Shown here piece after piece: positions 32,863-44,488 of a stretch of 64,000 nucleotides of DNA. The notes under the pieces were generated by a model. It was not told the DNA's origin and searched no databases. It was given only the letters and a program-made list of their open reading frames with translations. A program made the translations under genes and the position numbers. Position 1 is the stretch's first letter, and every line of letters begins with the position of its first letter. This DNA comes from Gonocerus acuteangulatus (taxonomy: Eukaryota; Arthropoda; Insecta; Hemiptera; Coreidae), in assembly GCA_946811695.1 (NCBI GenBank), contig OX328132.1:60487151-60551150 (forward strand). The letters run 5' to 3'.

Positions 32863-34713
32863 GGATTGGAACCTGGAGCTAGACTTAAAGCTACACCTTA
32901 TTCTACGCTTACGTACTAGAAGGGGGATGTATTTACAATCGGGGGACTTAAGCCTACTTAGTCCAAAATACTAAATCTAGGGGGACACAAAGTTGTATAG
33001 GGAGGGACTATACAAGGATGGACCTTATATCTAACCTAAATCTAACAAATAAACTTAAAACTAATACATACAATATTTACATACAGCTGCTTCTAAGCAG
33101 CGTCTTCGCAGAGATCCAGGATTCGTCTGGTGCTGCCCTGCCACCTCTGAGGTAGAGGAGGTGGTGTCAAGTCCCTGAAGAGGGGGTTCACACAGTACCG
33201 GAGGTTGTCATGGAACTTAATATGACGCCTCCGTATGAAGTCTTGAACCGAGGGCAGCATCAGCTCGTCGTGGAGGAGAGATGGCTTCTTCCTTCGGAGG
33301 GTAGTATGCTTCACGGCCCGAAGCAGGACCCCGTTCTGGAAACGCTGCAGCCGCCTGAGCGTGTGAGAGTACATGCACCTCAGGGCGGGTGCCCCGTGCA
33401 GTAGAGTCGGCCTGAAGATCGCCTTGTAGATCTGCAGCTTCACCCGAAGCGACAGCTGGGCCGATCGCAAGAGATGATTCAGGCGGAACGTCTTCTGGCG
33501 GGCTTCCTTCAGGCGGCTGTTGACATGGGCCGTCACCGACAGATGCCGGTGTATGTGCACTCCCAGGTAGTTGATCAAGTTGAACAAGTGGACAGCTTGT
33601 TCCGCTGGCCCCTGACCTCGAAAGGCGAGGGCAGGGCCCCTCGGGGTTTGCTTCCCTTGTTCGCCTGGAAGGAGCATACCATGGCATCTGTCTTGGGCGG
33701 GTTGACGTCTATTCCTGCTTCTCCAAGCGCGTCGACGATGGTTTCGCAGGTGGACTGAGGCCTAAGGGCCTGAATCTTAAGGGCTACTCCGGCGTTGAAG
33801 CTGGATGAGTATACGCCAATGTCGTCAGCGTAGGCAGCCAAGGCGCCATGAACTGCATCCTTTTTTTTTTCTTCTTTTTTTGGCGAAATGATTTTTTCAC
33901 AGAATTGCCGTCCTTTATAGACCTGCTTCGCAAACTGTGCGGGCCAATCGTGAGGTGTCGATAGGCCAATGGGGCTCGAGGGTTCTTTACTTAGTTCTTC
34001 AGTCGGCCGCTCGGGTTGCAGGTCGTCATCATTGTGGGTGGTCTCTTCAATTTTCTTAAGGATGGGCCGCCAAATGTCCGGGAGGATAAGACTATCTTCT
34101 CTGTTGAAATTCCCTGGATGTTTTTGAATTTCGATGGCCTCTCTAACAATCCTTCTCGTCATTGTGTTTTCCTTCGCTAGGGTCTTGGCTCGGTCGAACA
34201 AAATTTGCTTCGGGCACTCTTCTCCGTGTGTTGCCACCGCAGAAGTTTTCAATTCCTCGGGAATGTCTGGTTACTGCACAGGTTGATGGCTCTGTGTGCT
34301 AGTGTCCTGACAACACTCATCTTGTGTCCCCTATGGTGGTGAGAATCCGAGTGCAAGTATCTCCCTGTGGCCGTGGGCTTCCTGTAAACGGTGTGCTCCA
34401 GGTTACCATTGTTTCCTTTGATAATTATGTGGTATAAGAAAGGCAATCTTCCGTCCTTCTCTTCTTCGACGGTGAACTTAATAGCTGGGTGCATGTTGTT
34501 CATAAGCTGGAGGAATTTTTTAAGTTCCTCCTCCCCATGCTGCCAAATTGCGAGAACATCGTCCACATATCTTAGCCAAAGCTTCGGCCTGTGTTCGGTT
34601 TTCTCCATCAATTGCCTTTCGAAGTCCTCCATGAAAATGTCGGCCACAACTTGTGACAGGGGGCTGCCCATGGCCACACCATACATATGCTGATAGATGA
34701 CTCCTCTTTACTG
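32665..34713 (-). pseudogene. Penelope-like element (PLE) Pol, interrupted by a jockey LINE
   Basis: Minus strand from 34713: VIYQHMYGVAMGSPLSQV, WLRYVDDVLAIW and FTVEEEKDGRLPFL are PLE RT motifs, the last YVDD box holding two catalytic aspartates. YRKPTATGRYL and a His-rich stretch follow. Then comes MTRRIVREAIEIQKHPGNF, which normally follows the GIY-YIG endonuclease, but most of that endonuclease is missing. After CEKII the LINE intervenes (33885-32830), and the frame resumes as HLVTTKDEGSS down to the (AT)n. PLE RT and endonuclease act in target-primed copying. Confidence 0.85.
32830..33885 (-). mobile_element. 5'-truncated jockey LINE inserted in the PLE
   Basis: The 3' end is a poly(A) seen as T-run from about 32826 to 32860. 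The word AAAAAATCATT (minus strand) flanks both sides and is the likely target duplication. RT text: AAYADDIGVYSSS, NLINYLGVHIHRHLSV and LRSAQLSLRVKLQIYK in two frames (33575-33860 and 33093-33677). GC content is clearly higher than in neighbours, which suggests a recent arrival. The final reading frame ends LDLCEDAA. Confidence 0.88.
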
Positions 34714-34734
34714 GAAGTAGCAAGATGTTAACAG

Positions 34735-36935
34735 CTCAGGCCCGGGCCTAGGACCAGATTTTGATCACGGGACCCCAATGTATATTCCCCTCCCTACACA
34801 AAAATCATAATTCCCTCACTAGTTACTCTTAAGGGTTGAAATGTCTAATAAACTTATATTAATCTGCAATGTATTGTATTACAAAAAGCGTAATACATTA
34901 TAAACTCATCATTAAGAAAAATCGTCATACAAGTAGCGTGTACATTTTTGAATTTCAAATCCACAAAACTGAAAATTCTATTTGGTACAATGTCATTGGC
35001 AAGGGCTCCGAGAAAAACTACGGGCCCTTGTCCAAATAACTTCACGGGCTACTTAATAACCCCTCCGCCATTAACACGACCAAAAACTAAGTAAAATTGA
35101 CATTTCTCCGAAAACAAAATTCAATACGTTTGTTATTGAACAGAGTGAAAACTTTTACGTATTTTCTACGTCTAAGGTACATTGGCACTTCCCGAAACTA
35201 CAAATTACATTATGTACTTGGCGGGTGGACAGGAAGAGGTAGTGAATTGCGTCATAGTCTTTCCCGTCAGACACCACCGTTATCTTTAAATTCAAAGTAA
35301 ACATCGACCGACAATCGGTGAAACAAAGGACACCTTCGGTACTATTAGTTCTATTACGAATCATAATGAAATATACTATTCTGGGACTGTAGCCTCTAAG
35401 GATAGGATACAAGAAGCAAACATCCGGATGCTCGCAGCCTATAAGGGTAGTCTGCTAGAAGCCAAAATCAGGGGCCGGCAGTCTAAAGTCTAGGGGTACG
35501 CACTCGAAAGCAGAGTGCTAGCACTCTACAGAGATTTGAAGAAAAAAGTCTAAAGCAGGCTGGTAGCACTCGAATTAAGTAAAAATTTTACTTATCGCTA
35601 GTTTATTTATGAAATGTTTAAATATCGTGATAGTTAATAGCTTTAGCTATAGTTACAACATTTTGTCATCTCAAAGTTCACTTCCGGTCTGCTCTGAGCA
35701 ACTTCCAGGGGCATTCTACCTCACTCCTGTTCCTCATTCCACCCTGGGTCGTTTCCTGACGAATCTAGGCAACGTTTGACCACTACCGGTTGCTTAAAAT
35801 GGCTTCCGAGTCACTGCCGGTTCAAATCCGGTCTATGATGAGAAGGCCCAGGGGTACTTCCGGAAACGACCCAGGGATGAATATAGTGACCCAGAACTAA
35901 ATGGGAGGGACCGGAAGTAATCCAAGAGAGCATTTTGAATTACCCAAATTTGGCTCGGATCCACCCGGTTAAGTCTGAGTGAGAAATTTCGAGAGACCGG
36001 AAGTAACCTAGATTAAGAAGGGTTAGAGTGTACCATTGTCCGTGAGTGACCGGAAGTGAGCCAGATCGAAAAGGAGTTACCCAGCGATAGGCATGAGACG
36101 CCGGAAGTAATCGAAATTGACATTGATGTGATCGAAACTCATCTAGATTGAAGCGGAAGTGGAACAGGAGTGAGGTAGAATGCCCTGGAAGTTGCTCAGA
36201 GCAGACCGGAAGTGAACTTTGAGATGACCAAATGTTGTAACTATAGCTAAAGCTATTAGCTATCACGATATTTAAACATTTCATAAACAATGCGCTAATT
36301 ATTAGTACTGGGTTTCTACGGTATCGCTAAATTAGCGTTGAGGTATCCGCTTTTAGCGCTCGCTAATTTTTGCCCAACTCTGAGTCTGCACGCTAGGTTA
36401 GGAATCCAGAACCCTGTTGGTGGATGCTAACTTTGGGTGTGAGAACTCTATTATAGGATGCAGAATTAGGATTCCAGCACTGCATTGTTGAGTGGTTTAT
36501 AGTATAAACCACTCTATAATGCAGTGCTACTCTATAATGCGTATAAACTTTATACGCACTCTACTCTAAAGTGCGAGCACTCTAACTAGTGAAATCCTAT
36601 TTTAGGCTGAAATATGTGGAAACCTATTTCAAAATACTGGCACTAAGTCACAGTTTTAAGGCTGTCAGCAGCCCGAAAGGAAGTGGGAGCAGCCTGATTT
36701 ATTTTTTTATTTTTTTTTTTTCCCGTGTGCACTTGTTTTTTCATTTATGTACATTATAAAAATATAGATCCCATTCCAACAAATATAGGCTGTGCCGGCC
36801 TATATTTTTAAAATCCATTATTTTTTCAAGCTCAAACGTATCACTTTTTTCTAATTAGCACGGCCCGGCCCAAGCCCCTGCGGAGCTCGAGCCCGGGCCA
36901 GCAGTACCCAACAGTCCCCCTCCCATGTGGCTGCC
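34735..36935. repeat. Larger relative of the hAT-like element at 39766, interrupted
   Basis: Shares GGCCCGGGCC...GACCAGAT, CCGACAATCGGTG and ACTATTCTGGGACTG with 39790-39965, then GTGCACTTGTTTTTTC to CCCATGTGGCTGCCCTA with 39963-40165. The unit is split between 35388 and about 36725 by an unrelated segment. Confidence 0.65.
35388..36725. repeat. Foldback insertion carrying CCGGAAGT repeats
   Basis: Arms at about 35608-35735 and 36160-36290 are inverted copies (for example CTTTAGCTATAGTTACAAC and GTTGTAACTATAGCTAAAG). Between and within them CCGGAAGT or its variants recur at 35911, 35997, 36050, 36101, 36153 and 36206, about 52-53 bp apart in the last five, with inverted copies near 35686 and 35856. 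A further 26-bp palindrome lies at 36476-36530. No ORF of note. Confidence 0.75.
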
Positions 36936-37561
36936 CTAAGGGCCTGATGATATGTCCCTGAACTGTTGTGTGTAGTTGTCACTAATATTGTGTGTGATTG
37001 ATAAGATTCACATATTTTGGGTTCCTACGAAATAAATTTAGTGTTACAATCCCAACGATCAACGACCTCCTCTCAATGATTTCTCATTTTAAGTATCTTG
37101 TTTTACTGCCAAATTCATTTACTTCTTTTATTGGCAAATATCATACTGCTAAAATCAATAATAAAAACAAAACGCAATAAAACACGGAGGAAAACGAACG
37201 TAAAGAACCGTTCAAAGGAATGAAACAACCTTTTTGAGGTTATTAACTATAGGTGTATTGGGGGGGGGGGGGTAATTGGCTAACTATTTCAAATTATAGA
37301 TTGTTAGTATTCATACACCAAATGCTCTCAGACCCCCCCCCCCTGAAATTCTCCCAGCCCCTCCCGAAATTATTTTATATATACGCCCATGTTATTAAGA
37401 CTTATTATTCCGCCTAAGAAAATGTCTTGACAGAATGAAGATTAGATATAAGATAAACCTTACTATTCTAAGTTATCCTAATGATACCAGATATAAGTAT
37501 GACTCCGAAGGATGATAAGCTAACGGAGTTCCGGCGAATTAGACCTATCCTGTGGAATATA
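36936..37561. other. Unassigned, with a LINE-like scrap
   Basis: The stretch 37260-37345 (G-run, TAGATTGTTAGTATTC, C-run) resembles 2610-2670, near the LINE ORF1 fragment. Nothing else recognised. Confidence 0.4.
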
Positions 37562-38552
37562 ACAGTCCAGGCAACGAACAGTTATACCCAGATGGAAATG
37601 TTTGAAACACAATTTTTGACTTCGTAACTTTTTTTGGACTATTTCGGTGGCGAACATATCAAAAGTCCCCGCCCGTAGTCTTTCAGCCGGCAGGGGGGTT
37701 AGAAGGTCCTATTTTTCGGGTTTTCGCTTATATCACGAAAACCATGCACCCTGGAACATTAATATTCTATAAAAATTAAAAGCTGGTTACATTTGCTACA
37801 AGTTCTACTCAATCAAGTTTTTAGAGATATCTTTAGTTTTCGAGACATCCGCTCATGAATTTTGGGAAAAATCTTTTGCCGCTAATGTTTTGCATTTTCG
37901 GCTAAATAACACTTTAACGATTCACCCAAAAAATAAATGTCTGTTATAGGGCTGCAGAGCATTTCATTCCCTTTAATAATATATATTACTTTACGATTCA
38001 AACAATTTCAGTGTTCTTCGTGAAATCTGAAATTAGGCCATAACAGTCGACTAATGAATCTTTCAATTTCTCACCATTTACAGTTCACGTATTGCCCGAA
38101 ATATGCTCCATTATGTACACATAGTGAGTACTGGACGCATAAATACCAAAGAATATATAATGGTGGCCCCGCTGAAAAGGTTATTCACGTATTCAGGTAT
38201 TGGCAATGGTTTTGCTGAGTCCATTTGTGTCTATAGAGAATGTAATGTAATCTGGTCAAAATAGAAAAACATGTGCGGCAAAGATATCTTGAAATACTTG
38301 ATTGAGTAGAAATTGTAGCAAAAATCAGCTTTCATTTGCTAAAGAAAGGTCATGTCGCTAGTACGCACGGTGCCCGAGATATAAGTGAAAACCCGAAAAA
38401 TGGGACCTAATAACCCCCTCCCACATGGTTCAAAGGTTTCGGGCGGGGACTTTTGATATGTTGACCTCCTAACTAGCCCAAACGAAGTTACAAAGTGAAA
38501 AATTGTGTTCTAAACATTTCCCTCTATAACTCTTCGTTGCCTGGACTAGCCG
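37562..38552. mobile_element. Family E element with ~190-bp inverted termini
   Basis: Left text GTCCAGGCAACGAACAGTTATA, CACAATTTTTGACTTCG and AAAAGTCCCCGCCCG recurs inverted at 38365-38552. The inside is non-coding. Long TIRs without a transposase suggest a non-autonomous DNA element. A target duplication is not clear. Confidence 0.75.
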
Positions 38553-38659
38553 ATAGTTGTCGCATAATTTTAGAGTTCACGATGAACACTGGCATTGTTT
38601 TAACGTTTGAAGGAAAATACATAAAATAGTAAAGTAATAAATATTATTGAAGGGAATGT

Positions 38660-39190
38660 AATGTTTTACAACCCCATAACCGGCATTTATTTTTTGAGTG
38701 CATCGTTGAAGAGCTATTCGGTCATAAAGAGCAAAACATGTGCAGCAAAAGAATTTGTCCTGAAAATTACGGACATTCGAGAAAGGACAACTCGAAAACT
38801 AAAGATATCTCGAGAAACTGGATTGAGTAAAACTTGTAGCAAATTTAATCAGCTTTTATTTGTTAGATACCTACTGGTCATGTTGCTAGAGCCCTGCCGC
38901 AAAAAAATGAACAAGGTAGTTCGCACGCGCTGCATTCAGCCCATGTGTGGGAAGGCCTACCTCTCTTCTGGCCACGCCCTTTCTGGTTCTTTTGGTTGCG
39001 GGCGGACTAAAGGACGCTTGGTTTTCGAGATATAAGCGAAACCCCGAAAAATGGGGTGCTTGAAAAATCGGGGACATTTGATATGTTGACCTCCTAACTA
39101 GTCCAAACAAAGTCATGAAGTCAAAAATTGTGTTCCAAGCATTTCCATCTATAGCTGTTTTTGAGCATTCGTTACCTGTACTGTAAAGAT
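38660..39190 (+). repeat. Family E, right-half fragment
   Basis: TTCGAGATATAAGCGAAACCCCGAAAAATGG and GATATGTTGACCTCCTAACTAG repeat 38380-38550. Another fragment lies at 45755-45977. Confidence 0.75.
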
Positions 39191-39509
39191 TAGAAGCCAT
39201 ATTTGTTCGTCCATTGCTGAAGGGAACAATTGGAGGCGTGGCTTGACGCGTGGTTGTCGCCCCCTCCGCAGCTCCTCTCCCAGCTCCTCGGACATTAGTA
39301 TTCATGCAGCCTCTGGGCTAGTGAAATGTATAGTATTTGCTATCTGTGTTTTCCCACCAAATTGAGAAAAACTATCATATCAACAAAATCAGGTCTAATT
39401 ATTGTTTAGTAAGTACTAGTTCGTAGAAATAGGATTTATTTAATATGAAAAAATTGTAATTATTGTAGTATAAAGCTTGATAAAAAAAAAACAAACAAAA
39501 AACAGTCTC

Positions 39510-39765
39510 GTTACAGGACACAAGGGCCCAGAGGGGCAGATACTGTAGAGGTATCTGATTCTTGACCATATGGCACACTATGGAGATAGTGTGGTCAATA
39601 CTATGCTCCGGCCGCCTGATTTTACCCTTTGCAGGTGCCCATTAATTAATTAAAGGTTGGGTGAGCCTAGGGACGATCTGGGACCCCAAATCCAACCCTC
39701 TAACGACGGCACTAGAAGAAAACATCTTTAGTGCGCGCTCCGGTTTTAAAGCTGGGTCCTCCAGT
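39510..39765 (-). mobile_element. tRNA-derived SINE (family 2), split by a hAT-like MITE
   Basis: Shares with 46655-46920 the blocks GAGGTATCTGATTCT, CCGGCCGCCT, CCCATTAATTAATT and GGGTGAGCCTAGGGACGATC. The tRNA-like head is cut by the MITE. TTCATTATAAAG at 40178 continues the head, as TTCATTAGTCGAG does at 46880. Confidence 0.8.
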
Positions 39766-40169
39766 CAGGGCCGCCACATCTCAGAGCCGGGCCCGGGACC
39801 AGATCACGGACCCCCACTTCTCAGAGCCAGACTGAAAATTCTAGTACTTTGCTATAGCACTTTGGAAATGAGAATAAAAGCCGACAATCGGTGCAGCAAA
39901 GGTCACTTTCGGTACTTGTAGTTTTAATACGACTCCTAATGAAATATACTATTCTGGGACTGCACTTGTTTTGTCGTTTATGTACATTAAAAAAAATATA
40001 GATCCCATTCTAATAAATATAGGCTACGTCCGTCTATATTTCTAAAACCCATTCATTTTACAAGCTCATAACCTATACATTATTCCAATTAGCGAGGCCC
40101 GGCCCGGGCCCCCACGGCTCCCGGGCTCGGGACAACTGTACCCGGCAGTCCCCCCATGTGGCGGCCCTG
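39766..40169. mobile_element. hAT-like MITE, 404 bp
   Basis: TIR CAGGGCCGCCACAT at the left and ATGTGGCGGCCCTG at the right. Flanks CCTCCAGT (39758-39765) and CTTCCAGT (40170-40177) are an 8-bp duplication with one change. The host SINE text is continuous across it. No ORF. A CAGGG start and 8-bp duplication indicate hAT. Confidence 0.85.
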
Positions 40170-40394
40170 CTTCCAGTTCATTATAAAGCTTGATATAAAG
40201 CCGTTATTTTAAAAGCATCCATATAAACAAGCTTGCTTCCACATACTTAATTCATTCACTTCAGTTTAATGCAAACCATTTACGCGTTTTTACGATAGCA
40301 ATGATCTTAAATCGTAATTAAAAATATTTTTAATATACTAATGAAATTCGAGTTAAATATTAGGTATGTTAAATTAAAGATTACGGGTTTAATA

Positions 40395-40845
40395 TTATTT
40401 AATCTTTTTAAGGCCATTTTTGAGGTTCATTGCTTTGTGTATAAAATTATCGACTAAGTTTCTTTTTTTATGCTCCGAGTGGCAGGAATAACAATTTAAA
40501 GTATTATTACTGGATTTTTTTTTCTGCGTCCATTCTGTTTCCAAACTTCCTTCAGTTCTTCATTTCTAATTATATTCATATCCATAAATCTAAATTCATT
40601 ATTTCTTTCATATTCACTGGTAAAGTTTAATTTATTATGGAAAATATTCAAGGTCTGAAAAAATGCTATTTTATTTTTATTTTTAATTAAACAAAACCAA
40701 TCATCTACATCCTATAAGAGAACTTTTGGTTGAATTTGTCTAGGATTAATCGTGGATTTCAATAATTTATTTAACATAATTCCTGATAAATTTATACTTA
40801 GCATCACTCCCATTCGCAATCCCATTTTTTTTTTTATCGTACTCA
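40395..40845 (-). pseudogene. PLE reverse transcriptase fragment
   Basis: Minus strand: GLRMGVMLSINLSGIMLNK (family: G-PMGSPLS), then DVDDWFCLI (the YVDD box), NIFHNKLNFTSEYERNNEF and RFMDMNIIRNEE, the usual order after PLE motif D. Then SCHSEHKKRNLVDNF. One stop precedes the DVDD box. It differs from the PLE at 33-34.7 kb and may belong to the lineage at 42-44 kb. Confidence 0.75.
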
Positions 40846-40904
40846 TTATTAAATTGAAAGAAGCCATTCTCTATAAAATGCTTTATAACATTCATGTATA
40901 CATT

Positions 40905-41010
40905 CTTATTTCAGCGCGGCCCCTCCCGAGTAAACCCGCTCCGGTTGACCTCATGACGCAATCCGGAAGAACCAACTAGAAAAATTTTGAGGCAGATAGA
41001 AAGCGAACAG

Positions 41011-41064
<54 letters not shown>

Positions 41065-41065
41065 G
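40905..41065 (+). repeat. Repeat family A, hairpin end up to its (AT)n
   Basis: TTCAGCGCGGCCCCTCCC, GTTGACCTCATGACGCAATCC and GCGAACAGACAAATATAT, then (AT)n 41016-41060. The element that follows took over from the AT tract. Confidence 0.8.
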
Positions 41066-42128
41066 GGAAGGTGTTTTACCTTTGACCACTTTGCAAAATC
41101 GATTTTTTTTTAGCTTGAATATTAGTGGTAAATTCATTTTTTTTTTATTTTATTGTAATTAGTATTCTATTGCTTATATTTAATTTTTTCAAGGTTCTAC
41201 ATTTAATATTTTTTATTAATTTTGTAAGAAATAATCGTACAGTGGTCAAAGGTACAAAATGTAGTTGTACCTTTGACCACGGGGTATTGTATCTCTGACC
41301 ACGTAAAAACAATACAGCAGTCCAGAAAAAAAATTGTATTCAGTAATATTGTAATTAATTGTAGGTTTAATAAATACAGGACAAGGATGTAAGCATAATA
41401 AAAAAAACTATTATTGATATTATGTTATGCTTAATATGCTGAAAAATCCAGTCAAACCGATAAACGTTTTCACTGTCAAGCAGATCCACTAGCAATAGTA
41501 GGGTATGGAAGTTTAGCCACAATGTCTGCAACATCAATATCATACAAATTTTCTTCTTCTCTCGTAAACTTGTCACTTAAAGTTTGTGTTTTCAAATGTT
41601 GGATCTTAAACATTGGATATTTAATACCACAGATCTCTGCGACTAAATATAGTAATATTAATTAATTTTTTTTAAATTTGTAGCAGAGGACATAAAAGTT
41701 GAATTATAAAAAAAATCCTCAGGTTTGTTGTACCTTTGACCTGGTCAAAGGAACAATAACTAGTCGTTGCCAGAGGTACAACACACTGGTAGTGAAAATT
41801 AAAAAGTATGCTAAAAATGTAAGGGTTAAGATAAGTCAATTTCAGAGGCTACACCATGTTTCTTATTGTAATAGCTACTTTGTCAAATGATTTCCATCTA
41901 AAAAGACAATACAAAAAATATTATGAGGCAAAACGTCATCAATAACTAACTTACATTTTTATGATAGAAATGGATAAGTATTTTTTGCAAGAATCCTCTT
42001 TGACTTGAATAATCCAAAGTAGGTTACACAAGCCCTCCATGGAAGGAGCTAAACACTAATTACTCCAAAATTTATAAAATGTTACTACATGCCGCCACAG
42101 CCTCGGTGGTCTGAGGTACAACACCTTC

Positions 42129-42130
<2 letters not shown>
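41066..42130. mobile_element. Family G TIR element in an (AT)n tract
   Basis: Ends GGGAAGGTGTTTTACCTTTG and, inverted, GGGAAGGTGTTGTACCTCAG, lie between two (AT)n runs (to 41060 and from 42133). TTGACCAC and GTACCTTTGACC words recur within. A second, shorter copy is at 58985-59795. Minus-strand text SDKFTREEENLYDIDVADI matches SDKFTRED in copy 2, so a protein was once encoded. Confidence 0.75.
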
Positions 42131-42132
<2 letters not shown>

Positions 42133-42187
<55 letters not shown>

Positions 42188-42190
42188 TAT
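42133..42190. repeat. (AT)n microsatellite between family G and a PLE
   Basis: AT alternation with one C. Confidence 0.95.
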
Positions 42191-42261
42191 ATACTATAAT
42201 AGCAAACAAGGTGAGGAATAACCCTTCAAAGCTCAAAATATACTTTTATTATATAATTTCA

Positions 42262-42292
42262 ACGTTTCGGACTATTCGTCCATCTTCAAGAG
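42262..42292 (-). ncRNA. Hammerhead ribozyme motif, degenerate, in PLE left end
   Basis: The minus strand has TTGAAGA, stem II GGAC-GAATA-GTCC and CGAAAC. The first core base C is T here, so activity is doubtful. Confidence 0.5.
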
Positions 42293-42904
42293 TGCTAAAT
42301 AGTATGTTAATTATTAAATACAGCAGGAATACCCTTTAAACAACATTATATAATTTGGGTCAGTCCATATCAGATCATCCAGGCCATGAAACCCATGTCC
42401 TCAGAATTGCCTGAAACTTTTTTTATTTGTTGAACTGGTCATTCTAATGATATATTCCAAATTTTAGTTAGATATCTTCAATACTTTTTGAGTTATGAAT
42501 TTTTAAAGTTGTCTATAAAACTTGTTTTTGCTGTTACCGACGATTTAAGTAAAAGCGACTTTAATTTACTAAAAAATTCATTACTCTGTTAATTTTAATG
42601 ATATCTCAATGGGATTTTCACCAAAATGGTCACAATAATATTTCGAATATTGAAAAAATATATTTACTATCTGTTATGTTTCTGGTTGCTAAGTATATTT
42701 ATTTAAAGAGAAAATTTTAATTTAAAATAAATTAAAAACATAAAAATTTCAAAAATCGATAATAATAAAAGGCGCTCCATAAAATCAAGTTCTTTTTTCA
42801 TGGATACATTCTTAAAAGTATAAACTATTAGATTTTAAAAGAAAAACTCTGGGATTTTGCTGTTAAGTATTCTTAAATCAATAAAATAATATAAATTCCT
42901 TTTT

Positions 42905-43035
42905 TTAATAATTACCTCCTTAAACGACGGGCGTGGTCAGTACCTGAATTGGTGACCGACTATGTGCTTTTGGCATTATAAAAGGGTGGTAACCCGTTGA
43001 TAGCCCGGCGCTAATAGCCAAATAGTTGATGCGCC

Positions 43036-43101
<66 letters not shown>
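42905..43101 (+). mobile_element. 5S-derived SINE, 5'-truncated, long poly(A)
   Basis: Starts inside the 5S region (ACGACGGGCGTGGTCAGTACC, GGTGACCGACTATGTGC) and shares the middle (GGTGGTAACCCGTTGATAGC) and tail (GTTGATGCGCCGTAAAA) with the copy at 31345. The pure A run of about 63 bases (43039-43101) points to recent insertion. Confidence 0.9.
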
Positions 43102-43103
<2 letters not shown>

Positions 43104-43230
43104 ACCTATTTAATGAATAATATCGTCGATACAAATGCTAAGTAACAAATGTGAAAAATGCATTTAATAACTGATTATTTTAAACAATTAAATAAAACTA
43201 ATGAAGAGAATGTAGAAATTACTAGTAGAG

Positions 43231-43750
43231 AACAGAATTTAGAAATAAAATAGCTCATAAATTAAAATATATTCCTAGATTAACAGAAAAAATAAAGAAA
43301 AGTTTAAAGAAGTATGGCCATACAAATTTAACGATAGGTCTTTATAATGATAATAAAATAACAAAAGCATTAAGTAATATGAAGGATATAATAGATAGTA
43401 TGAATAAACAAAATGTAATTTATCACATCAATTGTAAGCAATGTATTGACAAAAGTTATATTGGCGAAACTTCCCAAAATTTAAAACATAGGCTAAAACA
43501 ACACATTTCTAATTGTAATAACATTAAAAATATTAATACTACAGCATTGGCAAATCATGCCTTCACCAAACAGCATAGTTTAGAATATGATAATATAAAA
43601 ATTTTAAAAACTGTAAATGATAATAAATCTAGAAAATTAACTGAATCCATTTATATAACTAATAATTTCAATAGAACCATTAATTTCAAAACAGCTGTTA
43701 AAGGAATAGGACGACATTATGTTGACATACTTAATAAAATTAATTTCTGA
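43231..43750 (+). CDS. PLE endonuclease (GIY-YIG) C-terminal ORF, partial
   Basis: The frame is open from about 43231. IAHKLKYIPRLTEKIKKSLK is the linker that follows RT in PLEs. Then comes a GIY-YIG nuclease: VIYHINCKQC (with the CxxC typical of PLE enzymes), SYIGETSQNLKHRLKQH (YIG, and the catalytic arginine in KHRLKQH), ALANHAFTKQHSLEYDN (family His and Asn). The last ~40 residues end NKINF before TGA. It nicks target DNA to prime reverse transcription. The frame is undamaged over ~170 residues, but without RT the copy cannot act alone. Confidence 0.85.
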
Positions 43751-44234
43751 TGACATTGTATTAGATTCCTTTCATAGTTTAAATACCTTTGTTACATACC
43801 TCAGTGTATTTTATATTAAATATTTTAATAAAAATAATGTTAAGTAATGATTAATCAAAATATCTGTGATATGTCATACATAAATTTTCATACATTTTAA
43901 TCAATTAAAATTTAATATTTTAATGTAAATTTAGTTATACAAAAATATAATAGGCCTAAGTATGTTGATAAGGTCTTCTAATATGGCTTTGAAATAATGA
44001 ATGTTTTAATTTGTATTGATTGACTTGGTTCCTTTTAGGAATCATTTTTATTAAATTTATGACGTTTAAGTGTAACATTATTTATTGACAGGACATGGTG
44101 AGTTTAAAATTAAGAAATTAAAATTTATCAATTGTTTGAAGATGATATAATATCGTGGTTAATGGTAATTTATATAATGTTGTTTAAAGGATATTCCTGC
44201 AGTATTTAATAATTAACATACTATTTTAGCACCC

Positions 44235-44260
44235 CTGAAGATGGACGAATAGTCTGAAAC
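44235..44260 (+). ncRNA. Hammerhead ribozyme core motif in PLE right end
   Basis: CTGAAGA (CTGANGA core), stem II GGAC/GTCT with a G-T pair, then GAAAC. Stem I and the cleavage site were not fully traced. Confidence 0.6.
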
Positions 44261-44488
44261 GTTGAAATGATATAATAAAAGTATATTTTGAGCTTTGAAG
44301 GGTTATTCCTCAACTTGTTTGGTATTAGAAATTAATACCCTTCACCTATTCATCAAAATATATACTATATATATTTCAGCCACCAGCATGACGTGAAGTT
44401 CTCTAGTCGGCACTTCCGCATTTAAGGAAACGCTCAAAAAATATATTCGCTCTCATCCCTGTCGGTTATTGATTTCACTTATGCCTAG

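Larger units (their letters stand above)
42195..44335 (+). mobile_element. Penelope-like element with inverted pLTR-like ends
   Basis: Left end (42205-42360) and right end (44150-44330) are inverted copies: TTGAAGATGGACGAATAGTC...GAAACGTTGAAAT and CTGAAGATGGACGAATAGTC...GAAACGTTGAAAT. They carry hammerhead-core words, known from PLE pLTRs. Inside, a GIY-YIG ORF is on the plus strand, and a 5S-headed SINE interrupts the element at 42905-43101. The RT part is missing, so the copy is deleted internally. Confidence 0.8.

Noticed and set aside
33217..33687. 156-residue minus frame and antisense frames over the jockey RT
   Set aside because: Shadow frames of a GC-rich LINE RT; they carry no motif and overlap the recognisable RT frame.
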